From JACVRN01 sp036403815 (GTDB taxonomy: Bacteria; Acidobacteriota; Blastocatellia; Pyrinomonadales; Pyrinomonadaceae): a stretch of DNA of 64,000 nucleotides. The DNA is taken from assembly GCA_036403815.1 (NCBI GenBank), contig DASWQH010000005.1, positions 135,089-199,088 of the forward strand. The letters are read 5' to 3'. The translations under genes and the position numbers were made by a program. Below, one piece after another: positions 33,970 through 42,643 of the stretch (position 1 is the first letter of the stretch; each line of letters starts with the position of its first letter). The notes below the pieces were generated by a model, which was not told the origin of the DNA, searched no databases, and worked only from the letters and a program-made list of their open reading frames with translations.

Positions 33970-35511
33970 TCATTCATAATCTAAATCTCGCGCCGCGTCG
34001 CGTATGATGTCGAGCGTGCGGTTCATGTCTGCGCGCGTCGTGCGAAAGTTTGTGATGCAAGCGCGAAGCGAGACGCGCCCGCGCAGGGTTGCGTTTGAAA
34101 TGTAAGCGCGCCCGCCTCTCTGAACCGCGTGCATGATGCGCGTGTTCATTTCGTCAAGCTCTACATTGATAGCTTCGCGCTCCACATCGTTTCGCGCCCC
34201 TTCCAGTTTACGGCGCAAAGCTTCTGGCACGTAGCGGAAACAACAGATGCTTAAAGAGACAGGCGCGAGCAGCTCGAAGTCTTCTGCGGCGCGCAACGCC
34301 TCGGCCAGATATTGCGCGAGCCGGTTGTTGCTGCTGATTGCTTCGGCCAGGCGGCGCGAGCCGTAGTAGCGCAGCATCATCCAGAGCTTGAGCGCGCGAA
34401 AGCGGCGCGACAGCTCTATGCCGTAATCCCAGAAAGCGAAGGCTTCGCGCTCCTCTTCCTCGTGTACCTTGATGTAATCGGCTTCCGTGGTCGAGAAGGC
34501 GTTGCGTGCCGCGCCCGCGTCACGAAAAAGCAGGCACCCGCAATCAACCGGCGCGTAGAGCCACTTGTGCGCGTCAAGCGAAAGCGAGTCGGCGCGCTCC
34601 ATCCCGCGAAAGAGAGAATGCTTCTCTGCATCCATAGTCGCCAGCGCACCGTATGCGCCGTCAACGTGAAGCCATAAATCATACTCTTCGGCCACGCGCG
34701 CAATCTCTTCCAGAGGGTCAACCGCACCTGTGTTGACGGTGCCCGCGCTCGCCACTACGCAGAAGGGCTTCAGTCCCGCACGCACATCGGCGTCGATTCT
34801 TTCGCGCAAGTGCCGCACATCCATACGAAACATCTCGTCCGCTTCAACCGTGCGCACCTGCTCGCGTCCAAGCCCCAGCACGTCCGCCGCCTTCGGAATT
34901 GAAAGATGCACCTGATTGGATGCGTAAACGGTCATAGGCATATCAATCGCCCGCAAGCCTTTAAGCGCAACCTCCTGCGGCGCGTGGGCGCGGTGTGCCA
35001 TGAGCAGCGCCGTCAGGTTCGCAAGCGAGCCGCCGCTCGTCAAAAGACCCGAAGCATCGCTGCCATAGCCGACCAGCTCCGCGAGCCAGCGCACGACCGT
35101 CCTTTCAACTTCGGTCGCGGCAGGAGACGAGCGCCATGAGGTCACGTTTGAATTAAGCGCGGAAGCCAGCAGGTCTGCGTACGCGCCAACGGGCGTCGAA
35201 GGCGATGCGATGTAGCCGAAGAAGCGCGGATGCCCGTTGTGACGACTCGCATCCAGTACCAGACGAAAATCATCGAAGATGCGCGCAACCGCTTCGCTTT
35301 CGATGGGGGGTTTCGCGTCTCTGATTTCTTTGAGCCTGTTAATCGCGGCGCTGTCCGGGAATACCGGAAGCGTCTGTATATTCTTGAAGTAATCGGCGAC
35401 GAGCGCGACCGATTGCTCCGACAAAGCGCGCATCGCCGCTTCATCAATATCCAGCGATGAAGCGTGTGCCGTAGCTTCGTCTACTACATGATTCGCTCTC
35501 TCGTCGCTCAT
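33970..35511 (-). CDS. Pyridoxal-phosphate-dependent group II decarboxylase (aromatic amino acid decarboxylase type)
   Basis: About 513 residues from the ATG at 35511, which overlaps the stop of the cupin gene (ATGA). Group II decarboxylase landmarks: NGHPRFFGYIASPSTPVGAY, the cofactor-phosphate segment GLLTSGGSLANLTAL, WLHVDGAYG with the PLP-ring Asp, and the Schiff-base lysine in SLSLDAHKWLYAP. Aromatic-L-amino-acid, tyrosine, glutamate and 2,4-diaminobutyrate decarboxylases share this fold; the 'PxFFGY' N-terminal region and length favour the aromatic branch, but substrate cannot be fixed by eye. Coupling to a small cupin is unusual and may point to a specific pathway. Confidence 0.85.
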   Translation of the reverse strand: MSDERANHVVDEATAHASSLDIDEAAMRALSEQSVALVADYFKNIQTLPVFPDSAAINRLKEIRDAKPPIESEAVARIFDDFRLVLDASRHNGHPRFFGYIASPSTPVGAYADLLASALNSNVTSWRSSPAATEVERTVVRWLAELVGYGSDASGLLTSGGSLANLTALLMAHRAHAPQEVALKGLRAIDMPMTVYASNQVHLSIPKAADVLGLGREQVRTVEADEMFRMDVRHLRERIDADVRAGLKPFCVVASAGTVNTGAVDPLEEIARVAEEYDLWLHVDGAYGALATMDAEKHSLFRGMERADSLSLDAHKWLYAPVDCGCLLFRDAGAARNAFSTTEADYIKVHEEEEREAFAFWDYGIELSRRFRALKLWMMLRYYGSRRLAEAISSNNRLAQYLAEALRAAEDFELLAPVSLSICCFRYVPEALRRKLEGARNDVEREAINVELDEMNTRIMHAVQRGGRAYISNATLRGRVSLRACITNFRTTRADMNRTLDIIRDAARDLDYE

Positions 35512-35831
35512 TTGATTCCCGGCGCGATGCTGACCAGAAGTGACAATCTCTCGATTCCAGTGTTCAGAACTCCGTGCATGATTCCGGCGGGTGCAATCAC
35601 GATTCCGCCCGATTCCACCTCGCACACTTCGTCTCCGACGCTGAAGCGACCGCGACCCTCAAGCACGAAGTAGAACTTATCCGCGTCTTCGTGTACGTGT
35701 GCCTTCTGCTCCTGTCCAGACTCAAGACAGTTCATGCCAACCAACGCATGCTTGCCCTGCCAGAGCGTAGTCTTGTAGAACTTCTCCTTCTGCATTCCCA
35801 CGTGCTCTCGCCAATCATAGAAACAGTGCAT
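35508..35831 (-). CDS. Small cupin-domain protein
   Basis: 107 residues from the ATG at 35831 with GGAG 8 nt upstream. A single cupin barrel: motif 1 around QEQKAHVHEDADKFYFVLEG carries the two histidines and glutamate-like metal ligands, and motif 2 is GGIVIAPAGIMHGVLNTG with the final His. Such stand-alone cupins bind metal and act as sugar- or amino-acid-related isomerases, dioxygenases, or ligand sensors. Its stop overlaps the start of the decarboxylase gene, so the two are co-translated and probably act on the same metabolite. Specific activity is unknown. Confidence 0.82.
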   Translation of the reverse strand: MHCFYDWREHVGMQKEKFYKTTLWQGKHALVGMNCLESGQEQKAHVHEDADKFYFVLEGRGRFSVGDEVCEVESGGIVIAPAGIMHGVLNTGIERLSLLVSIAPGIK

Positions 35832-36423
35832 CAAACGTGCTCCTTACATTAAAGAAACCTGACCATCAGCGAGGGCAAACTTCTCCAAACGATTAGTAGA
35901 AGAACAAGAGCGTGCTTCCACAGGGAAAGCGCCGCGTTCTTTTTTGTTCTGGATTTTCCTTCTGCTTTTTTAACACAATGTTAACTGAACGCAGAAATGC
36001 AGGAAGAAGGCAAAAGAAAATCTGAAACCACTTTTAGAAGCTGATTAAAAAAGCAGCTTCCTCTTCAGAGTCCCGTAGGGACGATTGATAATAGCCCAGT
36101 GCTTCAGCACTGGGGATAAGGTATGAAAAATAAAGCTGAGTCCCGTAGGGACGACTGAAGAAACCTGTAAGAGAATTTTCAGTCGTCCCTATGGGACTCT
36201 ACTCTTTTTGTGCCTGCTGTTCCCAGCCATAAATGGCTGGGCTATTACCAGAAGTCCCTACGGGACTTTGAACTAGAGCTTCTTACAGAGAAAGAAGGTC
36301 ACGGCTCATCTTGTCCTTCCTCACTTTTGCCTTTTTGCTTTTGCCTTCCCCTGCATTCCTTGCGTATAGTTGCTTCACACAAATCCGAAATCCAAACTGA
36401 ATCTTCGAGGAGAACCGCTAGAG
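35832..36423. repeat. Spacer with REP-like element copy B (36069-36268)
   Basis: 36069-36268 is the second near-identical copy of the composite TCCCGTAGGGAC palindrome seen at 28977-29173, in the same orientation and with the same three internal hairpins. The flanks (35832-36068 and 36269-36423) hold no gene; they must contain divergent promoters for the cupin operon and the dienelactone hydrolase, but no clear boxes were identified. Confidence 0.8.
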
Positions 36424-37308
36424 ATGAGCGATAATAAGAAGCGAGACCCACACGAGAGCGAGCCGCTTTCACGCCGCAAATTTTTTGAGGAAACGGCTGT
36501 CAAAGGCGGGGCAGTGCTGGCTGGCACGGCGGCCACGGCCTACGGGACTCTGGCGCAGGGCGATAAGAAAACGGACGGCAGCCAGAAAGCGCAGTCGGCT
36601 GCGGGAGCGAAGCTGATGGGCGAGATGGTTCAATACAAGAGCGTAGACCTGATGATTCCGGCCTACTTCGCTCGCGCCAATCGCAAGCAGGCATCAGCCG
36701 TGCTCGTCATTCACGAAGTCTTCGGCCTCAACGACCATATCAAGTCAATTGCAGACCGCATCGCGCGCGAAGGCTTCAATGCGCTCGCCCCGAACCTGTT
36801 CGTGCGCGCCCCTGAGCCTCCGCCGACAGGCTCTTCCGATATGGCAGCCATACGCAAGGCCGCCAACAGCATCCCCGTTGAAGCAGCCATCAAAGACATG
36901 CAGGCCGGTCTGGATTATCTGAAGACGGTCAAGGACGTGCGCGCTCGATTTGCTTCCGTGGGCTTCTGCATGGGCGGCGGTTATTCTTACCAGCTTGCCA
37001 CGCACAGCAAAGACCTGGCGGGCGCGGTTATCTTCTACGGGCGCACGCCCATAGAGCTTGTCCCGCAAGTCTCTTGCCCGCTGCTTGGAAACTTCGGCTC
37101 ACTGGATCAGGGCATTCCGCCAGAGAAGGTGAAAGAGTTTGAAGATGCCCTGAAGAAGGCAGGCAAAGAGGCCGACATCAAAGTGTATACGGGAGCCAAG
37201 CACGGATTCTTCAACGACACGCGCACGGAAACCTACAACGCGGAGGCCGCCGCAGACGCCTGGCAGCGCACGCTTCGCTTCTTCGGCGAGCGACTTACCA
37301 AGTCATAA
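36424..37308 (+). CDS. Dienelactone hydrolase family protein with Tat-like signal
   Basis: About 294 residues from the ATG at 36424. The N-terminus carries a twin-arginine motif and hydrophobic run (SRRKFFEETAVKGGAVLAGT), suggesting Tat export. The alpha/beta-hydrolase has the dienelactone hydrolase nucleophile elbow GFCMGGGYSY with Cys as nucleophile, Asp in GSLDQGIPP and His in AKHGFFND. LVIHEVFGLNDHIKSIADRI is also typical of the family. Probably hydrolyses a lactone or ester outside the cytoplasm; natural substrate unknown. The aldo/keto reductase gene follows after 30 nt on the same strand, suggesting an operon. Confidence 0.88.
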   Translation: MSDNKKRDPHESEPLSRRKFFEETAVKGGAVLAGTAATAYGTLAQGDKKTDGSQKAQSAAGAKLMGEMVQYKSVDLMIPAYFARANRKQASAVLVIHEVFGLNDHIKSIADRIAREGFNALAPNLFVRAPEPPPTGSSDMAAIRKAANSIPVEAAIKDMQAGLDYLKTVKDVRARFASVGFCMGGGYSYQLATHSKDLAGAVIFYGRTPIELVPQVSCPLLGNFGSLDQGIPPEKVKEFEDALKKAGKEADIKVYTGAKHGFFNDTRTETYNAEAAADAWQRTLRFFGERLTKS

Positions 37309-37338
37309 ACAGTTTTAGAACTGCAAGGAGAATCTGGG

Positions 37339-38457
37339 ATGCCTCTTCAGGGCTGGGCAACGCTGGAAGGAACGCAGCGTTATCGTGATCGCCTTATTAA
37401 ACAGAGCGTACACGAGAATCACTTTCGTCTGGAACAGAACTTGTGGCTCTCTTCCATTGGCCTTGGCACTTACTTAGGCAAGCCGAACGAGCAGACCGAC
37501 CGGGCTTACACGGATGCGGCTGTGCGCGCCGTAGAGCTTGGCGTGAACGTCCTGGACACTGCGGCCAACTATCGCTTTCAAAGAAGCGAGCGCTCAATCG
37601 GCGCAGCTCTGCGGCAATTAGTGGAAGCTGAAACGGCGGCGCGCGACGAGTTCGTCATCTGCACTAAAGGCGGCTACCTTCCATTCGACGGCCAGCCGCC
37701 TGTAGACGTGCGAGGCTATATCGAAGAGACTTTCGTCAAGACGGGCGTGGCAAGCTTTTCCGACATAGTATCGGGTAGCCACTGCATGACGCCGCGCTAT
37801 CTTGAGAACCAGATAGAGCAGTCGCTTGAAAACCTGGGACTCGAAGCGTTGGATGTTTACTACGTTCACAACCCTGAAGCGCAGCTACAGGAAGTTTCGC
37901 GGGAAGAGTTTGATGAGCGCATAGGGCAAGCCTTCGGGATGTTCGAGCAGATGCGCGCTGCGGGCAAAATCCGTATGTACGGCGCGGCGACATGGAACGG
38001 CTTTCGCGCAGCGCCGTCGGTGCGCGAGCATCTCTCGCTCGAACGCATGGCGGAGATTGCGCGCTCCGTCGGCGGCGACGCGCACGGCTTCCGCTTCATA
38101 CAGCTTCCCTTCAATCTGGCGATGCCCGAAGCGCTCGTCTCCGAGAATCAGTTGTTGAATAATGATCGCGTCTCGCTGCTCGAAGCCGCCGCTGCGCTCG
38201 GCATCACGGTCGTCGCCAGCGCCTCGATTCTACAGGGGAAGGTCGCGCGCAACCTTCCCCCGGAGGTGCGCGAACCACTCGGCGCGCTCGCCACGGATGC
38301 CCAGACCGCCATCCAGTTCGTGCGCTCGACACCCGGCATCACAACCGCGCTCGTAGGCATGAGCCGCGTCGAGCACGTCGAAGAAAATCTTCAACTGGCA
38401 CGCATCGCACCTACGCCGTCAGAAGATTATCAGCGATTGTTTGCGTCGCCGGAGTAA
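37339..38457 (+). CDS. Aldo/keto reductase
   Basis: 372 residues. The tetrad is visible: Asp and Tyr in NVLDTAANYR (near residues 73-80), Lys in VICTKGGYLP, and His in YYVHNPEAQL. The end (TPGITTALVGMSRVEHVEEN) is the NADPH-binding part of the family. The protein is longer than the usual 320 residues because of an N-terminal extension and a loop (YIEETFVKTGVASFSDIVSG). It probably reduces an aldehyde or ketone with NADPH. Placement 30 nt after the dienelactone hydrolase suggests shared expression, although that enzyme looks exported and this one cytoplasmic. Confidence 0.87.
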   Translation: MPLQGWATLEGTQRYRDRLIKQSVHENHFRLEQNLWLSSIGLGTYLGKPNEQTDRAYTDAAVRAVELGVNVLDTAANYRFQRSERSIGAALRQLVEAETAARDEFVICTKGGYLPFDGQPPVDVRGYIEETFVKTGVASFSDIVSGSHCMTPRYLENQIEQSLENLGLEALDVYYVHNPEAQLQEVSREEFDERIGQAFGMFEQMRAAGKIRMYGAATWNGFRAAPSVREHLSLERMAEIARSVGGDAHGFRFIQLPFNLAMPEALVSENQLLNNDRVSLLEAAAALGITVVASASILQGKVARNLPPEVREPLGALATDAQTAIQFVRSTPGITTALVGMSRVEHVEENLQLARIAPTPSEDYQRLFASPE

Positions 38458-38478
38458 GAAAAGAAGTGCTGAGCGATT

Positions 38479-38554
38479 GTGTTCAAAGTCCCGTCAGGGA
38501 CGATTGATAAATCGCTGGGCTATTATCAATCGTCCCTGACGGGACTTTGAACAC
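38479..38554. repeat. 32-bp perfect inverted repeat of the TCCCGT(CA)GGGAC family
   Basis: Arms 38479-38510 and 38523-38554 are exact reverse complements around a 12-nt loop. The sequence is a compact relative of the elements at 28977 and 36069, with GTCCCGTCAGGGACGATTGA in place of GTCCCGTAGGGACGATTGA. The symmetrical CA/TG change keeps the inner palindrome intact, a sign of compensating change. Confidence 0.9.
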
Positions 38555-38561
38555 AACCTCT

Positions 38562-38614
38562 GAGTACTGAGTTAAAAACAAGCTGTTCTTACTCAGTACT
38601 CATCACTCAGTACT
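38562..38614. repeat. Fold-back array of the 7-nt word ACTCAGT
   Basis: GAGTACTGAGT (38562-38572) pairs with ACTCAGTACTC (38591-38601); the right side continues as the heptamer array ACTCAGT-ACTCATC-ACTCAGT. It lies between the 32-bp palindrome and the DUF962 gene start. Confidence 0.75.
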
Positions 38615-38642
38615 TTCGTATCACTGTTCTTTGGAGGGATGC

Positions 38643-38999
38643 ATGGCAAAAGATGAGATGAAATCTTTTGAGGAGTTCTGGCCGCATTATGTGGCGGAGC
38701 ATAGCCAGCCTGCGACGCGGACGCTTCATGCTATAGGAACGAGCGTCAGCCTGGCCTGCACTGTTGCGCTCATCGCCAGAAGAAAGTGGAAATGGCTCCC
38801 GCTCGCTCTTGTTCCGGGTTACGGCGCGGCGTGGGCGAGCCATTTTCTGATAGAGAAGAATAAGCCCGCGACGTTCGATCACCCGCTCTGGTCTTTCATG
38901 GGCGACTACAAGATGATCGGGCTGATGCTCACAGGCCGCATGGAGGAGGAGATTGCGCGCCTGCGCCTTGAAGCAAAAGACGGCAACGGACAGGATTAA
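38643..38999 (+). CDS. DUF962 (Mpo1-like) membrane protein
   Basis: 118 residues from the ATG at 38643 (GGAGGG just upstream). SFEEFWPHYVAEHSQPATRT and LHAIGTS near the start, followed by two hydrophobic helices (VSLACTVALIARR; WLPLALVPGYGAAWASHFLI) and EKNKPATFDHPLWSFMGDYK, are the signature of the DUF962/YGL010w-like family. In yeast the relative Mpo1 is a dioxygenase for 2-hydroxy fatty acid alpha-oxidation and uses conserved histidines, which are present here (WPHY, EHS, LHAIG, DHPL). A similar lipid role is possible but unproven in bacteria. Confidence 0.8.
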   Translation: MAKDEMKSFEEFWPHYVAEHSQPATRTLHAIGTSVSLACTVALIARRKWKWLPLALVPGYGAAWASHFLIEKNKPATFDHPLWSFMGDYKMIGLMLTGRMEEEIARLRLEAKDGNGQD

Positions 39000-39044
39000 T
39001 CTAGCGCTCTCTACAGGCTCTATTCAAACTTCGGAGGCTCGACC

Positions 39045-40943
39045 GTGAATCAACGTAAAGCTATCGCCGCTAAATTCGCAGGCGTTGTCTGGCTCTGCCT
39101 GCTGCTCTGCTCGATGAGCGTAGAGCTTCGCGCTCAACAGCAGACTTTTGATGTCAAAGCCAATTATACGAAGACGGAATATAGAATCGTGATGAGAGAC
39201 GGCGCAAAGCTCTTCACGGTCGTCTATGCGCCGCGTGATACGTCCAAGAAGTATCCGATCATGCTGAACCGTACGCCTTATAGCGTTGGGCCTTACGGCG
39301 AGGACAAGTACAGGACTTCTGTAGGCCCGTCGCAGCTCTTTGCCGAAGACGGCTTCATCTTCGTCTATCAGGACGTGCGCGGGCGCTTCATGTCCGAAGG
39401 CCAGTTCGTTGACATGAGGCCGATTAACACTAAGAAGAGCGGCACAGATATAGACGAAAGCACGGACACCTACGACACGATTGACTGGATAGTCAAAAAC
39501 ATTCCGAACAACACTGGCAAGGTAGGCATGTGGGGCATCTCGTATCCGGGCTTTTATGTTTCGGAAGGTTTAGTCGGCGCGCACCCCGCTCTGGTCGCGG
39601 CCTCTCCGCAAGCGCCGATTGCAGACTGGTTCATAGGCGACGACTTTCATCACAACGGCGCGTTCTGGTTACCGCACGCCTTCAATTTCTACGCCAACTT
39701 CGGACGCCCGCGCCCGCAGCCTACGACTGAAGGGCCGCCGCGCTTCGAGCACGGCACGCCAGACGGCTACAAGTTCTTCCTTGAGATGGGGCCGCTCGCG
39801 AATGCCGACCGTAAATATTTCAAGGGCGACGTGGCTTTCTGGAACGAGGTGATGCAACACCCGAATTATGACGAGTGGTGGCAGGCGCGAAATACTTTGC
39901 AGTACCTTAGGAACATAGGCTCTAACCCGGCTGTGATGACCGTGGGCGGGTGGTTCGACGCCGAAGACCTGTATGGCGCGCTCAACACCTACAAGACGAT
40001 TGAGAAGACGAACCCGCGCGCACGCAACACGCTCGTCATGGGGCCGTGGTATCACGGCGGCTGGTCGCGCAGCGAGGGCAATCTTCTGGGCGATATACGC
40101 TTCGGCTCCAGCACTGCGGAGTTTTACCGATCTGAAATTGAGCTGCCCTTCTTCAACTGCATTCTGAAAGGTATATGCAGGCAAGAGCAACCGGAAGCTT
40201 ACGTCTTTGAGACCGGCTCGAACCGCTGGCGCAAGTACAATACATGGCCGCCGCGCAACACGCGCGAGACCGCGCTTTATCTACAACCCGATGGAAAGCT
40301 TTCATTCTCGCCCCCCTCAAACGCTTCCGCGAAAGAGTTTGAGGAGTACATCAGCGACCCCAGCCAGCCGGTGCCGTACATCAACGGCATCAGTATAGGC
40401 ATGACGCGCGAATACATGGTCGAAGACCAGCGCTTCGCCTCGCGCCGACCCGATGTGCTCACTTACCAGACGGAAGTCCTGACTTCAGACATGACAGTCT
40501 CAGGCCCTATCCCCGTGAGCATCTTCGTTTCGACCACGGGGACGGATTCAGACTACATCGTCAAGGTCATAGACGTTTACCCGGACAACGCTCCAGACAA
40601 TGATCCCAATCCGGCTAACGTTCACATGGGCGGCTACCAGATGATGGTGCGCGGCGAGCCGTTTCGCGCACGCTTCCGCAACAGCTTCACCAGTCCCGAA
40701 GCGATGGTGCCCAACCGCGTCACCAAAATTGATTTCACCATGCCGGACATCAATCACACGTTCCTTAAAGGACACCGCATCATGGTGCAAATCCAGAGCA
40801 CATGGTTTCCGCTCGTGGACAGGAACCCGCAGAAGTTCGTCAACATCTACGAAGCGACCGAGAGCGATTTCCAACGCGCGACCGAGCGCGTCTATCACTC
40901 TCCGAAATGGAGTTCCGCCGTGAAGTTGTTTGTTATAAGGTAG
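39045..40943 (+). CDS. Secreted CocE/NonD family alpha/beta hydrolase (X-Pro dipeptidyl-peptidase type)
   Basis: 632 residues, starting at GTG 39045 after GGAGG. A signal peptide (FAGVVWLCLLLCSMSVELRAQ) is followed by the S15-like catalytic domain: the nucleophile elbow GMWGISYPGF, Asp in VGGWFDAEDLYG and His in MGPWYHGGWSR, in CocE order, with a C-terminal jelly-roll domain (VSGPIPVSIFVSTTGTDSDY; FLKGHRIMVQIQSTWFP). Likely an extracellular acylase, esterase or peptidase. The stop is followed within a few nt by a half palindrome (GGCGGTACTGACCT, 40948-40961). Downstream genes follow closely. Confidence 0.88.
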   Translation: MNQRKAIAAKFAGVVWLCLLLCSMSVELRAQQQTFDVKANYTKTEYRIVMRDGAKLFTVVYAPRDTSKKYPIMLNRTPYSVGPYGEDKYRTSVGPSQLFAEDGFIFVYQDVRGRFMSEGQFVDMRPINTKKSGTDIDESTDTYDTIDWIVKNIPNNTGKVGMWGISYPGFYVSEGLVGAHPALVAASPQAPIADWFIGDDFHHNGAFWLPHAFNFYANFGRPRPQPTTEGPPRFEHGTPDGYKFFLEMGPLANADRKYFKGDVAFWNEVMQHPNYDEWWQARNTLQYLRNIGSNPAVMTVGGWFDAEDLYGALNTYKTIEKTNPRARNTLVMGPWYHGGWSRSEGNLLGDIRFGSSTAEFYRSEIELPFFNCILKGICRQEQPEAYVFETGSNRWRKYNTWPPRNTRETALYLQPDGKLSFSPPSNASAKEFEEYISDPSQPVPYINGISIGMTREYMVEDQRFASRRPDVLTYQTEVLTSDMTVSGPIPVSIFVSTTGTDSDYIVKVIDVYPDNAPDNDPNPANVHMGGYQMMVRGEPFRARFRNSFTSPEAMVPNRVTKIDFTMPDINHTFLKGHRIMVQIQSTWFPLVDRNPQKFVNIYEATESDFQRATERVYHSPKWSSAVKLFVIR

Positions 40944-40945
40944 AG

Positions 40946-40961
40946 CAGGCGGTACTGACCT
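40946..40961 (+). repeat. Solo half of the GGTCAGTACCGCC palindrome
   Basis: CAGGCGGTACTGACCT is one arm of the outer palindrome found complete at 33786-33920 and 51903-52033. Here it stands alone, 3 nt after the CocE-type hydrolase stop codon. Confidence 0.7.
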
Positions 40962-40982
40962 CATTAAGGAGCTTTCGAGATA

Positions 40983-41393
40983 ATGGCCGACCACGAGGAA
41001 GACGACAAGCCAGCTTCAAACATCAGCATCGAGCAGGAGTTGAGGCAGAAGAATGATGAATGGGTGCGTGCTCTGGTCAACCGCGACGGCGCGACGCTCA
41101 ATCGCATCATGGCGGACGATTGCGTCTTCACACATCCTTTGGAAGGCGACGACAAGGCGCAGTTTGTCAGCGATGTGGAATCGGGCGACCTACGTGTCGA
41201 GTACATGAACCGCGACCGCGTTGACGTTCGCATCTACGGCGACACAGCCGTTATAAGCTGCCGCGACGATGCCAAGTGGCTCTACTCAGGCCGCGAAATA
41301 TCCGGCATCTATCGCACCCTTCATGTTTACGCGAAGCGGGAGAAGGGCTGGCAACTGGTCGCCGTTCAATCCTGCCCCGTCACGCATCCTTAA
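40983..41393 (+). CDS. NTF2-like / DUF4440 protein
   Basis: 136 residues. EQELRQKNDEWVRALVNRDG, LNRIMADDCVFTHPLEG and a beta-rich second half ending YAKREKGWQLVAVQSCPV describe the cone-shaped NTF2-like fold of the SnoaL/DUF4440 group. These proteins bind small hydrophobic ligands and may be isomerases, polyketide cyclases or simple binding proteins; the pocket residues do not allow a choice. No signal peptide. It lies 40 nt after the hydrolase gene and 32 nt before the next small gene, all on the plus strand. Confidence 0.8.
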   Translation: MADHEEDDKPASNISIEQELRQKNDEWVRALVNRDGATLNRIMADDCVFTHPLEGDDKAQFVSDVESGDLRVEYMNRDRVDVRIYGDTAVISCRDDAKWLYSGREISGIYRTLHVYAKREKGWQLVAVQSCPVTHP

Positions 41394-41424
41394 AGAGGGG
41401 ACGCTTCAGGCAAGGTGAAAACGC

Positions 41425-41688
41425 ATGTCGGAGAATGAAAGCGGTCAGGCAAGCCCGCGCGAGTACGATTACTGGAAGCTGGATTATCGCCAGCTTGCGC
41501 TGCTGCCCGAATGGGCTGAGCTTAATGGTGAAGAGCGAGCGCGACGATTGCTTGAAAAGATAGAGGAGAAGCTGAAGGATTTGGACGCGCCGCCGCAACG
41601 CAAAGCGCTCTTTGCCTGCTCCAGCGAAGACCGCCTCAAGGTGGCGCGAAGGATGCTGGATTATTTTGAGCGTGAGAGCGTAGGTTAG
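41425..41688 (+). CDS. Small hypothetical protein (87 residues)
   Basis: Acidic N-terminus (MSENESGQASPREYDYWKLD) then a mainly helical, highly charged protein (ARRLLEKIEEKLKDLDAPPQ). No cysteine motif or membrane segment apart from one ACSSED. No family recognised. It follows the NTF2-like gene, and its stop overlaps the stop of the convergent methyltransferase gene by 4 nt (the two stop codons share TTAG), leaving no room for a terminator between them. Confidence 0.6.
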   Translation: MSENESGQASPREYDYWKLDYRQLALLPEWAELNGEERARRLLEKIEEKLKDLDAPPQRKALFACSSEDRLKVARRMLDYFERESVG

Positions 41689-42593
41689 CCTGAAACATCC
41701 GAGACGCACACGTCCTCGCCTTCGGCCAGGACAGCATCTTCCAGTCCATGCTCTCGCAGGTAGATTTCTCTGAACGTCGCGGGCGTCGCCATCTCTTTCA
41801 ACACAAACCCGCGCTTCGTTAGGAAGCTTTCCATTTCTCTTCCCTGCAAGCCCCACTTGAAAGGCTCTCCCTTCAGTCTCAGCCAGAGACGCACGAGCCA
41901 AGTCGAGCGGCGAAAGCCAGCCTTTCCAGATGCGTCCGGCTCCATGAAGGTGAAGACGAAGCGCTTTTGTGAGCTTGATTGTCGTCGCACACAATCGAAG
42001 ACGGCGTCCACCTCGCTCGCGTCCAGATACATCAAGACACCTTCCGCCAGAAAGATAGTCTTTCTCAACGCGCTGTAATCTAGACAGGCATTGAGCGTCT
42101 CTTCCAGACCCTGTTTTGTGAAGTCAACGGCCAGCAGCTTCAGATTTTGACCGATGAGGCGTCGGCGCAAAAGTGTTCGCGCCTTTACGCTCTGTGTCGC
42201 CGGATGATCCAGTTCTATAAAGCTCGCTTCTGGAAATTCCGTGTGAAGCCGCACGGCCAGCGAATCCAGCCCGCCGCCCAAAACCACCAGTTGGTCGAAG
42301 CCTTCCAGTAACCCTTCGCGCACAGCATGCTCTATGTATCGCTTGCGAAGCGCTTGATGGAGAGCCAGCCCCGGAATAGTCAGGCGTTCGTAAACGCGCT
42401 GTAAGGCTTGAAACCAGCGCTTCGTTGCTCTTCTCACAAATGCGCGGCCACCCTCGGAGAAGTCTGCTATGAACCAGCCGCTCAAGAGCGCCGCTTCCGG
42501 CGGCACAAGCGCTGCGAAGCCGGGTCTATTGGCGACCAGCACTACGTTTCTGGCGACGACATTGGCCGTCGCACTCGGCGCGTTCTCTTTCAT
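41685..42593 (-). CDS. Class I SAM-dependent methyltransferase, leucine carboxyl methyltransferase (PPM) family
   Basis: 302 residues. LVVLGGGLDSLAVRLHTEFP is the SAM-binding glycine loop, FIELDHPATQ follows strand 2, and the diagnostic FLAEGVLMYLDASEVD is motif III of the PPM/Ppm1 O-methyltransferases (carboxyl methyl esters). The N-terminus is hydrophobic but not a signal peptide. Such enzymes methylate carboxylates of small molecules or proteins, many in natural-product pathways. It is last in a run of minus-strand genes (GntR, diiron enzyme, enolase-type, GH3-type) and could cap a product carboxylate; that role is inferred from position. Confidence 0.8.
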   Translation of the reverse strand: MKENAPSATANVVARNVVLVANRPGFAALVPPEAALLSGWFIADFSEGGRAFVRRATKRWFQALQRVYERLTIPGLALHQALRKRYIEHAVREGLLEGFDQLVVLGGGLDSLAVRLHTEFPEASFIELDHPATQSVKARTLLRRRLIGQNLKLLAVDFTKQGLEETLNACLDYSALRKTIFLAEGVLMYLDASEVDAVFDCVRRQSSSQKRFVFTFMEPDASGKAGFRRSTWLVRLWLRLKGEPFKWGLQGREMESFLTKRGFVLKEMATPATFREIYLREHGLEDAVLAEGEDVCVSDVSG

Positions 42594-42643
42594 ATCTCAA
42601 TCAAGCTGGACGATTCGGAATCTCATTCATCAACGCGCTTCCT

